Shown here: one piece after another, positions 43,585 to 53,440 of the stretch
Layout of the letters: every line of letters begins with the position of its first letter
Numbering within the stretch: position 1 is the first letter of the stretch
Notes under the pieces: model-generated
Told to the model about the DNA's origin: nothing
Seen by the model: only the letters and a program-made list of their open reading frames with translations
The model's database searches: none
Translations under genes and position numbers: made by a program
Source: Denitrovibrio acetiphilus DSM 12809
GTDB taxonomy: Bacteria; Chrysiogenota; Deferribacteres; Deferribacterales; Geovibrionaceae
DNA length: 64,000 nucleotides
NCBI RefSeq assembly: GCF_000025725.1
Contig: NC_013943.1
Location: forward strand, 1,364,001 to 1,428,000
Reading direction: 5' to 3'

Positions 43585-44226
43585 ATGGATATACAAATAG
43601 CCGAATACGTAAGATTTATTACTCTTGCATTGATCCCATTTATGCTCGCAATAACCGTTCATGAATATTCCCACGGTCTCAGTGCGTATATGCTGGGGGA
43701 CGATACTGCTAAGAGAGCGGGGCGGCTTACCTTGAACCCTCTCTCACACATAGACCCTCTTGGCATACTCTTTCTGCTCGTTACAAGGCTCTTCGGATGG
43801 GCAAAGCCTGTCCCTGTAAATTTCGGCAGACTGGAAAAAAACAGCAAATACGGCCCCGCAATAGTATCTTTTGCAGGTCCTTTCTCAAATTTGCTCCTTG
43901 CGATAATTTCAGCAGTTGTTTTGCATTTTGTTTCAAACATAGAGGTAGCCAGAGGCTCAGTTGCGATGAAAATTCTGGTGCCTGTTGTGGGAATGCTCTC
44001 CCTCTCGGTACGTATAAACATAGCACTCTTTGTCTTCAACCTGCTGCCTATTCCGCCTTTGGACGGGGGACGGATTGTTCAGTCACTTCTGCCTTATAAT
44101 CAGGCGGTGGCATTTTCAAAGATCGAGAGATACGGTTTTATCATACTTATTGTGCTCTTTCTTACACGTACAATTGATGCTATTATAATTCCCATTATAC
44201 GCTTTTTTTTACAAATTCTACTATAG
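43585..44226 (+). CDS. Site-2 protease family (M50) membrane metalloprotease
   Basis: A 213-residue intramembrane protease-like protein with the zinc motif HExxH as TVHEYSHG at about residues 22-29 and the second metal motif NLLPIPPLDGGRI at about 155-167, plus four to five membrane helices. It belongs to the small prokaryotic S2P group without a PDZ domain, common upstream of trpS-scpA. ATG at 43585 has AGGTGG 11 bp upstream; GTG at 43570 is an alternative but overlaps that site. Confidence 0.9.
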   Translation: MDIQIAEYVRFITLALIPFMLAITVHEYSHGLSAYMLGDDTAKRAGRLTLNPLSHIDPLGILFLLVTRLFGWAKPVPVNFGRLEKNSKYGPAIVSFAGPFSNLLLAIISAVVLHFVSNIEVARGSVAMKILVPVVGMLSLSVRINIALFVFNLLPIPPLDGGRIVQSLLPYNQAVAFSKIERYGFIILIVLFLTRTIDAIIIPIIRFFLQILL

Positions 44227-44241
44227 AGGTAATTACATATC

Positions 44242-45222
44242 ATGGATAAAGTTTTAAGTGGAATGCGCCCGACCGGCAGACTGCATATTGGTCATTATTT
44301 CGGTGCGCTTAAGAACTGGGTAGACCTTCAGGACAAGTATGACTGTAACTATTTTGTCGCTGACTGGCACGCCCTTACCACAAACTATGAAGCACCTGAA
44401 AATATTATTGAAAACAGGAAACAGCTTGTGCTGGACTGGCTTAGTGTCGGGCTTGACCCCGAAAAATGCACTATGTTTGTCCAGTCACATAACATATACC
44501 ATGCGGAGCTGTCTATGCTGCTGTCAATGATCACTCCTGTGCCGTGGCTGGAACGATGCCCGACATACAAAGAGATCAAGCAGGAGCAGGCGAATAAAGA
44601 TTTGTCTAACCTCGGTTTCCTCAGCTACCCAGTGATTATGACTTCGGATATAATCATGTACGGAGCAAAGTATGTTCCTGTTGGTGAAGACCAGCTGCCC
44701 CATATCGAGATATCCAGAGAGATAGTGCGCAGATTTCACCACCTTTATAACTGTGAGGTTTTTGAGGAACCAAAAGGGCTTCTTACAGAAGTTCCGAGAC
44801 TTCCGGGGCTTGACGGACGCAAAATGAGCAAGAGCTACGGCAATGCCATAATGCTTTCCGAAGATTTGAAAGAAGTTGAAAAAAAGATCAAGCGGATGCT
44901 GACAGACACTAACCGCAAGCGCCTTACAGACCCGGGCAATCCTGAAGTCTGTCCGGTTTTTGACTATCATAAAGTTTTCAGCACAGAAGATGAGCGTGCA
45001 GAGATCACCGAAGGCTGCACCAAGGCAACTATGGGCTGCATGGACTGCAAAAAGATTCTTATGAAACATATGTTTGCTCTCCTTGAGCCTATTCAGGAGC
45101 GCAGGAATAAGTTTGAAGCAGAAATAGATGACATCGACGAATTTCTTCAGCCGATGCAGAAAAAAGCTGTGGCACAGGCAGAGGAGATGATGATTAAAGT
45201 GAGGAAAGCACTCCAGATATGA
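44242..45222 (+). CDS. trpS: Tryptophanyl-tRNA synthetase
   Basis: Class I aminoacyl-tRNA synthetase. HIGH motif as GRLHIGHYFG (residues 13-21) and KMSKS as GRKMSKSYGN (about 193). 326 residues. Only 15 bp separate it from the protease gene, so no T-box leader is present. Its stop overlaps the scpA start (ATGAG). Confidence 0.96.
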   Translation: MDKVLSGMRPTGRLHIGHYFGALKNWVDLQDKYDCNYFVADWHALTTNYEAPENIIENRKQLVLDWLSVGLDPEKCTMFVQSHNIYHAELSMLLSMITPVPWLERCPTYKEIKQEQANKDLSNLGFLSYPVIMTSDIIMYGAKYVPVGEDQLPHIEISREIVRRFHHLYNCEVFEEPKGLLTEVPRLPGLDGRKMSKSYGNAIMLSEDLKEVEKKIKRMLTDTNRKRLTDPGNPEVCPVFDYHKVFSTEDERAEITEGCTKATMGCMDCKKILMKHMFALLEPIQERRNKFEAEIDDIDEFLQPMQKKAVAQAEEMMIKVRKALQI

Positions 45223-45947
45223 GCAGGCTCCTTGACGTCCGGCTGGAAAATTTCGAAGGTCCTTTGGATCTTCTTATCCACCTGATATACAAAAATGAAC
45301 TGAATATCTATGACATACCTATCGCATTTATAGCGGAGCAGTTTGTTGTCGCCGTAAATGAGATGGAAAAGCTTGATATTGAGGTTGCCGCTGAATTTAT
45401 AAATATGGCATCATATCTCATATACCTGAAGTCCAGAATGCTTCTGCCGAAGGACATATACGCAGAAGAGGAGATGGACCCTGAGGAAGAGAAATTTCTT
45501 CTCACTCAAAGGCTGGTTGAATACTCGTTTTACAAAGATGTTGCAGAAAATCTCCGTGTATTAGAGGTTGAGGCTGGAAAACAGCTTATGCGCTCATCTA
45601 CGATATACATTCCGAAAGAGCAGATGCAGACTGAGGACCCTTACAGTATTGCAAATGCTTTTTTCTCACTTCTGGAGAAGTCGAATGTTAAACCTATGAA
45701 GATGAAGAAAGACATTGTGGATGTCACGGATGTTATAGAGAAGATCAAAGAGATAGTTTTTGAAAAGAATAAACTCTTTTGGACAGATATAGTTAAAACC
45801 TGTGTAAACAAAAGAGAAGTAGTGATATCACTGCTTGCTGTGCTGGAGCTTATGCGTCTTAAGTTCATAGAAGCCATGCAGGCAGAGACTTTCGGTGAGA
45901 TAGTGATAGAAAAGTGCGCAGCAGCAGCGGAGGATGCCAATGGATAA
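45219..45947 (+). CDS. scpA: Segregation and condensation protein A
   Basis: Kleisin subunit of the SMC-ScpAB condensin. N-terminal helical domain with [25 protein letters not shown] is the diagnostic motif; the C-terminal winged helix ([21 protein letters not shown]) binds the SMC head. 242 residues. It overlaps trpS by four bases and scpB by eight. Confidence 0.94.
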   Translation: MSRLLDVRLENFEGPLDLLIHLIYKNELNIYDIPIAFIAEQFVVAVNEMEKLDIEVAAEFINMASYLIYLKSRMLLPKDIYAEEEMDPEEEKFLLTQRLVEYSFYKDVAENLRVLEVEAGKQLMRSSTIYIPKEQMQTEDPYSIANAFFSLLEKSNVKPMKMKKDIVDVTDVIEKIKEIVFEKNKLFWTDIVKTCVNKREVVISLLAVLELMRLKFIEAMQAETFGEIVIEKCAAAAEDANG

Positions 45948-46458
45948 AGAACAAAGGATTTTTTATACATCGCTCTTCCTCTCCGGCTCACCGCTGGATA
46001 AGAAGTTTTTCAGAAAGGTTTTTGACCCTATTAACCTTGAAAACAGACTTCTAAGCTATGTCGAACAGTTTAATAAGCTGGAACTCGGGATGCGTATACG
46101 AATGGTTTCCGGAGGCTATCAGATGGTCACTGATAAAGAACTTGTCGGTGCACTTGAGCCTTATTTCGGAGAAAAGACCGATGTGCTCAGCCGTGCTTCG
46201 CTTGAGACATCTGCCATTATAGCCTATAAGCAGCCTATCACGAGGATAGAGATAGACGAGATAAGAGGTGTTAATTCATCTGGAACGGTAAGATATCTGC
46301 TTGAGAAAAATATGATAAAAGTCACAGGCAGAAAAGATGTTCCGGGGAGACCTCTTTTATACAGCACTACCAAATACTTTCTAGAGTATATGGGGATAAA
46401 CGACATTTCCGAACTACCAACTTTTCGGGAGTGGCAGGAGTTAAAAACAAAACAATGA
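45940..46458 (+). CDS. scpB: Segregation and condensation protein B
   Basis: Dimeric winged-helix partner of Scp[28 protein letters not shown] is the conserved core and [12 protein letters not shown] the second motif. 172 residues from the ATG at 45940, which has GGAGG 6 bp upstream; the ATG at 45934 would overlap that site. The stop overlaps the next gene (ATGA). Confidence 0.93.
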   Translation: MDKEQRIFYTSLFLSGSPLDKKFFRKVFDPINLENRLLSYVEQFNKLELGMRIRMVSGGYQMVTDKELVGALEPYFGEKTDVLSRASLETSAIIAYKQPITRIEIDEIRGVNSSGTVRYLLEKNMIKVTGRKDVPGRPLLYSTTKYFLEYMGINDISELPTFREWQELKTKQ

Positions 46459-47144
46459 CTAGAATCAATAAATATCTGGCAGCACGTTCCCAGCTTTCCC
46501 GCAGAGATGCAGACAAGGCTATTGAGGAAGGACGTGTGCGCGTAAATGGAAAACTGCCGGAAGGCCCGTGGGTTCAGCTCAGCGAAAAAGATAAGGTAAC
46601 TTTGGACGGAAACGACATCAGCGGTGCAGAGGACTACTTCTACTGGGCGTTTTATAAGCCGAAAAGTGTTCTTACTGCATACGGTGACGGTCACGGGAAG
46701 GATACTCTTGAGATCTACCCATTTCTGCGTGAAAAGAAGCCGGCTTACTCCGGCAGGCTTGACTATGATAGTGAAGGTCTGATCATTTTCAGCAATGACG
46801 GTGATTTTATACGCAGACTTCAGAGAGCCGAAGAGAAAGTTGAGAAAGAGTATATCGTTACTGTCAACCGTGTCCTTAAAAAAGGCGAAATGGATGACCT
46901 GCGTAAAGGTATTGTTTATGAAGGGATAAGATACCGTGAATGTATCGTTGAACAGCACTCCCACGACAGATATCAGGTTGTTCTGCACGAGGGCAAAAAG
47001 AGACAGATCAGACATATGTTCCGTAACTTCGGCATAAGAGTCAAAAAGCTTAAAAGAGTACGCATCGGTTCTGTCAATCTCAACGAACTTCAGCCTGGGG
47101 AATTCAGAGAGTTTTCCCCGAAAGAGATGAGGGAGATGCTTTAA
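46455..47144 (+). CDS. Pseudouridine synthase, RsuA/RluB/E/F family
   Basis: A 229-residue rRNA pseudouridine synthase with an N-terminal S4 domain ([29 protein letters not shown]) and a catalytic domain with [19 protein letters not shown] containing the nucleophile Asp at about residue 102. RluB is the usual scpB neighbour, so 23S U2605-type modification is likely but the target is inferred. ATG at 46455 overlaps the scpB stop; a GTG extension at 46431 is less likely. Confidence 0.9.
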   Translation: MTRINKYLAARSQLSRRDADKAIEEGRVRVNGKLPEGPWVQLSEKDKVTLDGNDISGAEDYFYWAFYKPKSVLTAYGDGHGKDTLEIYPFLREKKPAYSGRLDYDSEGLIIFSNDGDFIRRLQRAEEKVEKEYIVTVNRVLKKGEMDDLRKGIVYEGIRYRECIVEQHSHDRYQVVLHEGKKRQIRHMFRNFGIRVKKLKRVRIGSVNLNELQPGEFREFSPKEMREML

Positions 47145-47512
47145 TGTATAAAGTACGTGTTGTGATGTCCTTCGGTGGGGCACACAACCTTCGCAATTAT
47201 AATGGTAAATGCGAAAATCTGCACGGGCATAACTGGAAAGTTGAGGCTTACCTTAAAGGTGATGAACTGAACGAAACAGAGATGCTCGTGGACTTTACGA
47301 TAATGAAGAAGCGCCTGAAAGAGATACTTGAGACCCTCGACCATAAATACCTTAACGAACAGGTGGAGTTTTTTAAAGTTAATAACCCCACCAGCGAAAA
47401 CATAGCCAGATATATTTATCAGGGGCTTAAAGAGACATTCGGAAAGCTCACAGACAGGGTTGCTGTATGGGAAACTGATATTCAGGCGGCGGAATACTGG
47501 GAGCAGGAGTGA
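47144..47512 (+). CDS. queD: 6-carboxytetrahydropterin synthase QueD
   Basis: Second step of queuosine/7-deazaguanine synthesis from GTP-derived dihydroneopterin triphosphate. Zinc histidines are His14, His27 and His29, and CENLHGH fits the CxxxHGH motif (Cys23) that marks QueD rather than 6-pyruvoyl synthase. The 122-residue length is typical. It overlaps the pseudouridine synthase by one base. Other que genes are outside the window. Confidence 0.93.
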   Translation: MYKVRVVMSFGGAHNLRNYNGKCENLHGHNWKVEAYLKGDELNETEMLVDFTIMKKRLKEILETLDHKYLNEQVEFFKVNNPTSENIARYIYQGLKETFGKLTDRVAVWETDIQAAEYWEQE

Positions 47513-47517
47513 TTATC

Positions 47518-47526
47518 TGCTATAAT
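47518..47526 (+). promoter_or_regulatory. Extended -10 promoter for ntrYX
   Basis: TGCTATAAT is a perfect extended -10 element (TGn-TATAAT) in the 105-bp gap after queD, 92 bp upstream of ntrY. No good -35 is seen, which extended -10 promoters do not require. Confidence 0.5.
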
Positions 47527-47617
47527 ATCCTATTAAACCTGTAAGGTGATGAATGTTTCTGCTTATCAACAATAAACTTAGCAATGACAGGCTCTCCGGT
47601 TATAAAACCTGATAGAT

Positions 47618-49792
47618 ATGATAAAATTCAAATTTAAAAAGAACGAAAAAGAACAGCAGGGCGACATTAACATTAAGAAACTGGCAGTCTATAGCCTGAT
47701 GGTTGCCGTGCTTCTGCTGGTGAACTTCTTTGCAGGGTCAAAGATAGTCAACACCAGCTTCCCCTGGTATTCAAACGTTTCTATCTTTCTGCTTATAAAT
47801 ATCAATATAATTCTTCTCCTTGTTGTGCTGATACTTATCTTTAGAAATCTTGGCAAATTGTTTATAGACAGGAAGAAAAACCTATTCGGAACTCGTCTTC
47901 AGGGGAAACTTGTCATATTCTCAACGCTTATTGCCGTGGTTCCTGTTCTTGTAGTTTTTATATTTTCCAGCTCCATCATAAACAACAGCATCGACAAATG
48001 GTTTGATGCCCAGATAGAACAGGCTCTGAAAAGCTCCATTGATCTGATGCAGAAATATCAGAACAGACTCGAAAAAGACATTGTGGAACAAAGTGACATC
48101 CTCTCCGGCTTTATCTCTTCCGGTGAGTACCTATTTAAAACAAAATATGACCAGCTGGAAGAATTTACAGCTAACTACATAGATAAAAACCGGATCGACG
48201 GCATAGCAGTATATAATAATCAGAATATACGCATTTCATCTCAGGAGAAATCCTTCTTTTACTTTAATACGTTTGTTAATGAAAGCATCATAAAAGACAT
48301 ATTGGAAAAGAAATCAATTGCCCGCTACGAGTTCGTAGGTAACGATCAGATCTACTGGGTAGGGCACCCCATATTTTCTAATAAGAGCAACAATATCGTA
48401 ATTGGTGCTCTGTTTATCTATAAGCTTGTACCCGTTAATGAAGCGGACAAAGTTACAAAGATTCTGGACTCATACAACAACTACCGTCAGACAAAGTTTT
48501 TTGCTGAGCCGGTTAAGAATTCTTATAAGATACTACTGGTTCTCATAACTCTCCTCGTGGTTTTTGCGGGTATATGGGGGAGTCTTGTTTATGCCAAAAG
48601 CATTACAAAGCCCATAGAGCTGCTCGCTGCGGCATCTGTGGAAGTTTCAAAAGGTAACCTGAATATTGAGGTGGATGTACAAGGAGATGATGAGCTTGCT
48701 TTTATGACCCGGGCTTTCAACTCTATGGTAAAACGTCTTAAAATGCATAATGACGAGCTTAATCTTAAAAATGAAAAGCTGTCGGAAATGTTTATGCAGA
48801 TAGCTCGTGACAACCAGTATATAGATTCTATTTTTAAAAATGTTAAGTCAGCTATATTTTACTATACCAGCCGTCTGGAACCTCTGAAAACAAATGACTA
48901 CGCAGAAGAGATTCTCCGTTATGCAGAGGCAGAATTTAATGACCACGTTCTGATCCCTGCGTCTGTCTTTGTCGCTGCGGATGAACGGGAGTTTGAGTTT
49001 CAGATTGAGATGATGATAGAAGGGGAGATGCGCACTCTCACTGCCAATATTACCAAAATTTATGATCACGAAGGGAAAGCGGAAAACCTTGTTATCGTTC
49101 TGGACGATATAACAGACCTGCTGAATTTTCAGCGGGTTAATATATGGAAAGAGATAGCAACCCGTATTGCCCACGAAATAAAAAACCCGCTGACACCAAT
49201 CAAGCTCACTGCGGAACGTGTACACAAGAAGACTTCCGCAGGCGGTGATACTCAGGATTTTATCATAAGCAGCATGGAGACCATCATTAATGAAGTGGAA
49301 GGTTTGCAGACTATGGTAAATGAATTTAACATGTTTGCCAGACTCCCCGAGCTCAAAAAGGATGTGTTCCCTCTGTGCGTATTTCTTGATGAAGTTGCTT
49401 CTTTTTATACAGCATCACACCCGAATGTACATATAGATATTGACTGTGAAGATATAGAGATGTTCGGAGACAGACCGCAGCTTAAGCGTGTGTTCATAAA
49501 CCTTATGAGCAACTCAATTGATGCAATGGTAAATAATACTGGATCCATAAGCATATCTGCTGTTGAAAATCAGGACAGATTAAGGATAATATACGAAGAC
49601 TCAGGAAAGGGGATTCCGTCGGAAGACCTGCACCGGATATTCATACCCTATTTCAGTAAAAAACCTGACGGAACCGGACTTGGGCTTGCGATAGTTAAAA
49701 AAATTATCGAGGTTCATAACGGGACTGTTATTGCTGAAAGTGAATATGGCAAATATACAAGATTTATTATGGAATTCCATAAGGCAGTATAA
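47618..49792 (+). CDS. ntrY: NtrY-type sensor histidine kinase
   Basis: A 724-residue membrane kinase. Three N-terminal membrane helices (about 23-43, 55-80, 96-117), a periplasmic sensor region, a fourth helix at about 300, then HAMP (YAKSITKPIELLAAAS), a PAS-like domain, HisKA with phospho-His in TRIAHEIKNPLTPIKL (about residue 518) and HATPase with GTGLGLAIVKKIIEVHNG. This layout is that of NtrY. Start ATG at 47618 lacks a clear ribosome site. The response regulator follows without a gap. The signal is unknown here. Confidence 0.9.
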   Translation: MIKFKFKKNEKEQQGDINIKKLAVYSLMVAVLLLVNFFAGSKIVNTSFPWYSNVSIFLLININIILLLVVLILIFRNLGKLFIDRKKNLFGTRLQGKLVIFSTLIAVVPVLVVFIFSSSIINNSIDKWFDAQIEQALKSSIDLMQKYQNRLEKDIVEQSDILSGFISSGEYLFKTKYDQLEEFTANYIDKNRIDGIAVYNNQNIRISSQEKSFFYFNTFVNESIIKDILEKKSIARYEFVGNDQIYWVGHPIFSNKSNNIVIGALFIYKLVPVNEADKVTKILDSYNNYRQTKFFAEPVKNSYKILLVLITLLVVFAGIWGSLVYAKSITKPIELLAAASVEVSKGNLNIEVDVQGDDELAFMTRAFNSMVKRLKMHNDELNLKNEKLSEMFMQIARDNQYIDSIFKNVKSAIFYYTSRLEPLKTNDYAEEILRYAEAEFNDHVLIPASVFVAADEREFEFQIEMMIEGEMRTLTANITKIYDHEGKAENLVIVLDDITDLLNFQRVNIWKEIATRIAHEIKNPLTPIKLTAERVHKKTSAGGDTQDFIISSMETIINEVEGLQTMVNEFNMFARLPELKKDVFPLCVFLDEVASFYTASHPNVHIDIDCEDIEMFGDRPQLKRVFINLMSNSIDAMVNNTGSISISAVENQDRLRIIYEDSGKGIPSEDLHRIFIPYFSKKPDGTGLGLAIVKKIIEVHNGTVIAESEYGKYTRFIMEFHKAV

Positions 49793-51148
49793 ATGGCAAA
49801 CATACTTATAATTGATGACGAGAAAAGTATCTGTACAACCATTCAGGGGATTTTGGAAGACGAAGGCTATACGGCAGACTACGCACTGACCTTCTGTGAT
49901 GGTTTTAAAAAACTTAAAGATGGTTCCTTTGATATACTTTTTCTTGATATATGGCTTCCTGACAGGGACGGCATAGATGGTCTGAAAGAGATCAAGAAAT
50001 ATTTTCCAGAACTAGAGGTTGTGATAATAAGCGGACACGGCAATATTGAAAATGCTGTTGAAGCTATCAGAGTAGGGGCTTATGACTTTCTTGAAAAGCC
50101 GCTGTCTCTTGAGAGAATATTGCTCATTGTCAAGCATTTACAGGATAAGTTTCAACTGATGCGTGACCTTCGTGAATCACGTGGTGACCAGCTGAAAAAA
50201 TACGATCTGATAGGCACTAGCAAACCTCTGCTTGATCTGCGTAAAAAAATAGAAAAGATAGCACCAACAAATGCATGGGTCATGATCACAGGCGAAAACG
50301 GCACAGGGAAGGAGCATGTTGCGAGACTTATACATATGCTTTCCAAACGCTCAAGAAATTCTTTTGTAGAGATCAACTGCGCCGCAATCCCTTCCGAGCT
50401 GCTGGAAAGTGAGATGTTCGGACATGAAAAGGGAGCATTTACCGGTGCTCATATGGCGAAAAAAGGGAAGTTTGAAGAGGGGGACAATGGTACTGTTTTT
50501 CTTGACGAAATTGGAGATATGGAAATGTCGGCACAAGCGAAACTGCTGCGTGTCCTTGAAAATAATACATTTTCCCGTGTCGGAGGCAATGCCTCTGTTT
50601 CTTCTGATTTCCGCCTGATAACAGCGACAAATAAAGAGCTTGAGGATGAGATCTCTGACGGTAATTTCCGTGAAGATCTTTACTATCGTATAAATGTAGT
50701 TCCGCTTGTCGTTCCGCCCCTGCGTGAAAGGCATGACGATATACCTCTGTTAGTAAACCATTTTATCAAAGAAGCCTGCTCTTTCAACGGAATAGAACTA
50801 AAAAAAGTTGACGAAGAACTTATGCATCTGTTTGTTCAGTTTGAGTGGCCGGGTAACGTTCGCCAGCTCAAAAACCTTGTTGAACGCATGGTTGTACTAT
50901 CTGAAGACAGTGTAATGAGTCTTGACGACGCTCCTGATTTTATACAGGGGAAACACTTTCCTCAGAAAAGTTATGATGTAGAGTATGAATATCCTCTGAA
51001 ACATGCGAAAGAAAATTTTGAAAAACACTATATACTCAACATCTTACAGAATAATGACTGGAATATAAGCCGTTCGGCTCGTATTCTCGAGATAGAGAGG
51101 ACATATCTTCATAGAAAAATTAAAGCCTACGGCATCGAAAAATCTTAA
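49793..51148 (+). CDS. ntrX: NtrX-type sigma-54-dependent response regulator
   Basis: 451 residues: receiver domain with phospho-Asp52 in FLDIWLPDRDG, AAA+ domain with Walker A GENGTGKEHVA (about 163) and the sigma-54 contact loop GAFTGA (about 216), EFFWPGNVR-type sensor motif (FEWPGNVRQLKNLVERM) and a C-terminal Fis-type HTH (NNDWNISRSARILEIERTYL). Partner of the adjacent kinase. It starts right after ntrY. No nearby gene shows a clear -24/-12 promoter that I could identify. Confidence 0.92.
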   Translation: MANILIIDDEKSICTTIQGILEDEGYTADYALTFCDGFKKLKDGSFDILFLDIWLPDRDGIDGLKEIKKYFPELEVVIISGHGNIENAVEAIRVGAYDFLEKPLSLERILLIVKHLQDKFQLMRDLRESRGDQLKKYDLIGTSKPLLDLRKKIEKIAPTNAWVMITGENGTGKEHVARLIHMLSKRSRNSFVEINCAAIPSELLESEMFGHEKGAFTGAHMAKKGKFEEGDNGTVFLDEIGDMEMSAQAKLLRVLENNTFSRVGGNASVSSDFRLITATNKELEDEISDGNFREDLYYRINVVPLVVPPLRERHDDIPLLVNHFIKEACSFNGIELKKVDEELMHLFVQFEWPGNVRQLKNLVERMVVLSEDSVMSLDDAPDFIQGKHFPQKSYDVEYEYPLKHAKENFEKHYILNILQNNDWNISRSARILEIERTYLHRKIKAYGIEKS

Positions 51149-51166
51149 TAATCAAAAGGAAATATA

Positions 51167-51643
51167 ATGATCAAATACCTGATGGGATCTGTGATAGTCC
51201 TCATTCTCGCATATTTTGTAGTTACATTAAGTGTTAAACAAACCGGAGTCACTGATAAGTTTGATAAAGCTATGGATGTTCCTATTGGCGAATTCAGCTC
51301 TATGGGGATACGCAAGGCAGACGTTGAAGAGGACGGCTATATCCTCTATATGGACAATCTGAACCTTTACGAAAGCAGAGATAAACACGGAACCAACTGT
51401 TTTACTAATTTAGAAATATATTTCCCTAAGAAAAAGAATGCCAAGCTGGTTATGAAACTACGTTATAACGTCGGAGTTTTTCTCGCCAAGCCACTTCGTG
51501 AGATGACTGCAAAAGAGGCTCTGACACCGGAAGGGCAGACGGCAATGATAAAGTCACTCAAAAATGGCTATGCTGAAAACTATGGTATAGAAAATATGAC
51601 AAAAGTTGTAATGAAGGATTTCACCTGCCAAGAACTCGACTGA
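51167..51643 (+). CDS. Membrane-anchored protein of unknown function, weakly FliL-like
   Basis: A 158-residue protein with one N-terminal membrane helix (residues 5-24) and a periplasmic domain. The C-terminal half (LTPEGQTAMIKSLKNG, then NMTKVVMKDFTCQ) resembles the strand-helix end of FliL-type proteins, but overall similarity is too weak to name it. It starts 18 bp after ntrX with AAAGGAAA upstream, so it may be co-transcribed with the two-component system. Confidence 0.55.
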   Translation: MIKYLMGSVIVLILAYFVVTLSVKQTGVTDKFDKAMDVPIGEFSSMGIRKADVEEDGYILYMDNLNLYESRDKHGTNCFTNLEIYFPKKKNAKLVMKLRYNVGVFLAKPLREMTAKEALTPEGQTAMIKSLKNGYAENYGIENMTKVVMKDFTCQELD

Positions 51644-51644
51644 G

Positions 51645-52240
51645 GTGATTTCTGAATATCATACGGAAAGATTTCAGGATGGGTATGTATTTCGGAAAGC
51701 TGACGTCAGAGGGAAAGCCTTCATAGAATATGTTCCGGCTGTTAATGCGTGGAGCCCTCTGGATGCTGACGGGATGAATGGGGTCGTTGTTGTTACAACT
51801 AATAAAAAGAAGCCCTTCGTTTCTGATAAAAATTTCTTTCTTAAAAACGGCTTTAAAGTCTGCGACACAGCAGAACCATATTTTGAGCTATGTATAAACC
51901 CTTCGACAAGTCAGCTCCTCTGCCTAAGTTTAAAGACTGCGCCAGAAATGGGGGGTGTGACATAACTGAGGGGCTTGCTGTTTACTATACCGATGCCTGC
52001 CCCTATAACGACTATTACATAAATATCGTTCTCAAAGAGCTTGCAGCTCAGGCTAATAAAAAACTGACAATAGTAAAGCTGGATTCAAAAACAGCGGCAC
52101 AAAGCCATTTTGTACCGCATACGTTATATTCGTTGTTCGAAGACGGAAAGTCTGTTACACAGCAAGTTCTTTCTGAGAGAAGTTTCAGAAGATTTATCAG
52201 AGCTCGATCTATAGCTTATATCCCATGTAAACACCGATAG
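51645..52240 (+). pseudogene. Decayed GNAT acetyltransferase of the YoaP-like group
   Basis: Two frames together spell one protein. The first (51645 to about 51889) runs ERFQDGYVFRKADVRGKAF to PYFEL; the second, shifted by one base at about 51888-51890, continues MYKPFDKSAPLPKFKDCA to the end. Relatives are single proteins of about 250 residues with a GNAT domain and a YoaP C-terminal domain. From memory of that family, the N-terminus (about 30 residues) and roughly 35 residues between SPLDADG and MNGVVVV, including the acetyl-CoA loop, are missing. With no acetyl-CoA loop and a frameshift, activity is unlikely. Its end overlaps the split methyltransferase on the other strand by 32 bp. Confidence 0.65.
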
Positions 52241-52581
52241 GTACAGTGTAAATTATCTCATCACCGGATCTCCTTGCATTAATGCCCAGCCTGTTAACGC
52301 CTATGTCATTAGTAATCATATCTCGCAGAGTTTTTTCGTCACCTTCAGCAGGGAAAGATGCTCTGATTTGTGATTCCAGCTCTATGTCTATCTCGTAACT
52401 TGTCTGGGTGCAATTCTGAAGGCTGTCAGTCTGAAATAATTTATAAAATTCTTCTGTCGTCAGAGCATGAGTATGGGTTGGGTCACGTATAATTTCAAGT
52501 TTATCATAGGCTGCTGAGTGCTCAGGGTTTAAAGCCACATCAGCAACTAGAACCCTCCCTTCGGGCTTGCAGACTCTTATC

Positions 52582-52585
52582 ATCT
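52582..52585. repeat. Target-site duplication ATCT, left copy
   Basis: ATCT directly abuts the left end of the IS element and matches 53783-53786 at the right end. One copy is needed to restore the methyltransferase frame. Confidence 0.9.
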
Positions 52586-52613
52586 CGTAAGCTTCCCCTT
52601 GAGGAGGACAGTT

Positions 52614-53408
52614 CTAAACTAGAGTTTTCTGTTTCTTCATCATATATTCTATCGGTGTCATATCGTCAAGAGCATCGTGTGGACGTTCCTCGTTGTACTC
52701 AATCATCCACCAGTAGGTAACTTCCCTTACCTCTGCTAAATTATCAAACAGATACAGGTCAAGAACCTCAGTACGATAAGTTCTGTTAAATCTCTCTATG
52801 TAGGCGTTCTGGTTCGGTTTGCCTGGCTGGATATACATAATCTTCATTCCAGCATCTTCAGCCCAAGACACGAACTCTGCCCCCAGAAACTCTGGGCCAT
52901 TATCGCATCTAAGTACTTCCGGTAATCCTCTCTCTAGGCTGATCTTCTCAAATACGCTGATAAGCCTTCTGCTTGTAAGAGAAGTATCTATCTCAATGTG
53001 CACTGCTTCCCTGTTGCAATCGTCTATGATATTAAACGTCCTGAATCTTTTTCCAGAATACAGGCTGTCACTTACAAAGTCTGCTGACCAAACCTGATTA
53101 GGCAGTTCTGGCACAAACAGAGAATTATTCTCCCTTTTAGGCAGTCTTTTCTTTGCCCTGCGCTTCTGATTAAGCTTCATCTGGCAGTAAACCCTGTAGA
53201 CTCGTTTATGATTCCAAGGATACTTCTTCCTAAGCACCTTAAAGAGCTTCCAGAAGCCCCAACGAGAGTGCTTCTTTACAAGTTCATTCAGCGCATTTAT
53301 CACAAGAATATCGTCTGTATTAACAACAACAGGCTTATAATAGGCCGACCTTGAGAGACTTGCACAACGGCAGCTCTGTGAAACAGAAAGACTATGCTCA
53401 TTTACCAA
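52614..53408 (-). CDS. IS3-family transposase, OrfB (DDE catalytic domain)
   Basis: rve-type integrase core with the DDE triad: first Asp in WSADFVSD, second in RCDNGPEFLG, Glu in NAYIERFNRTYR. 264 residues from the first ATG at 53408; the frame is open further upstream to the A7 slip site, so the natural product is an OrfA-OrfB fusion reading EKKALRPQERRDAV across the junction. Ends 28 bp inside the left tip of the element. Confidence 0.93.
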   Translation of the reverse strand: MVNEHSLSVSQSCRCASLSRSAYYKPVVVNTDDILVINALNELVKKHSRWGFWKLFKVLRKKYPWNHKRVYRVYCQMKLNQKRRAKKRLPKRENNSLFVPELPNQVWSADFVSDSLYSGKRFRTFNIIDDCNREAVHIEIDTSLTSRRLISVFEKISLERGLPEVLRCDNGPEFLGAEFVSWAEDAGMKIMYIQPGKPNQNAYIERFNRTYRTEVLDLYLFDNLAEVREVTYWWMIEYNEERPHDALDDMTPIEYMMKKQKTLV

Positions 53409-53440
53409 GAAAGTAACAGCATCACGTCTTTCCTGCGGCC

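Noticed and set aside
44227-44241. T-box leader for trpS.
   Set aside because: Only 15 bp separate trpS from the upstream protease gene.
51888-51890. Programmed -1 frameshift joining the two acetyltransferase frames.
   Set aside because: There is no slippery heptamer, and the gene has other losses, so decay or a sequence error is more likely.
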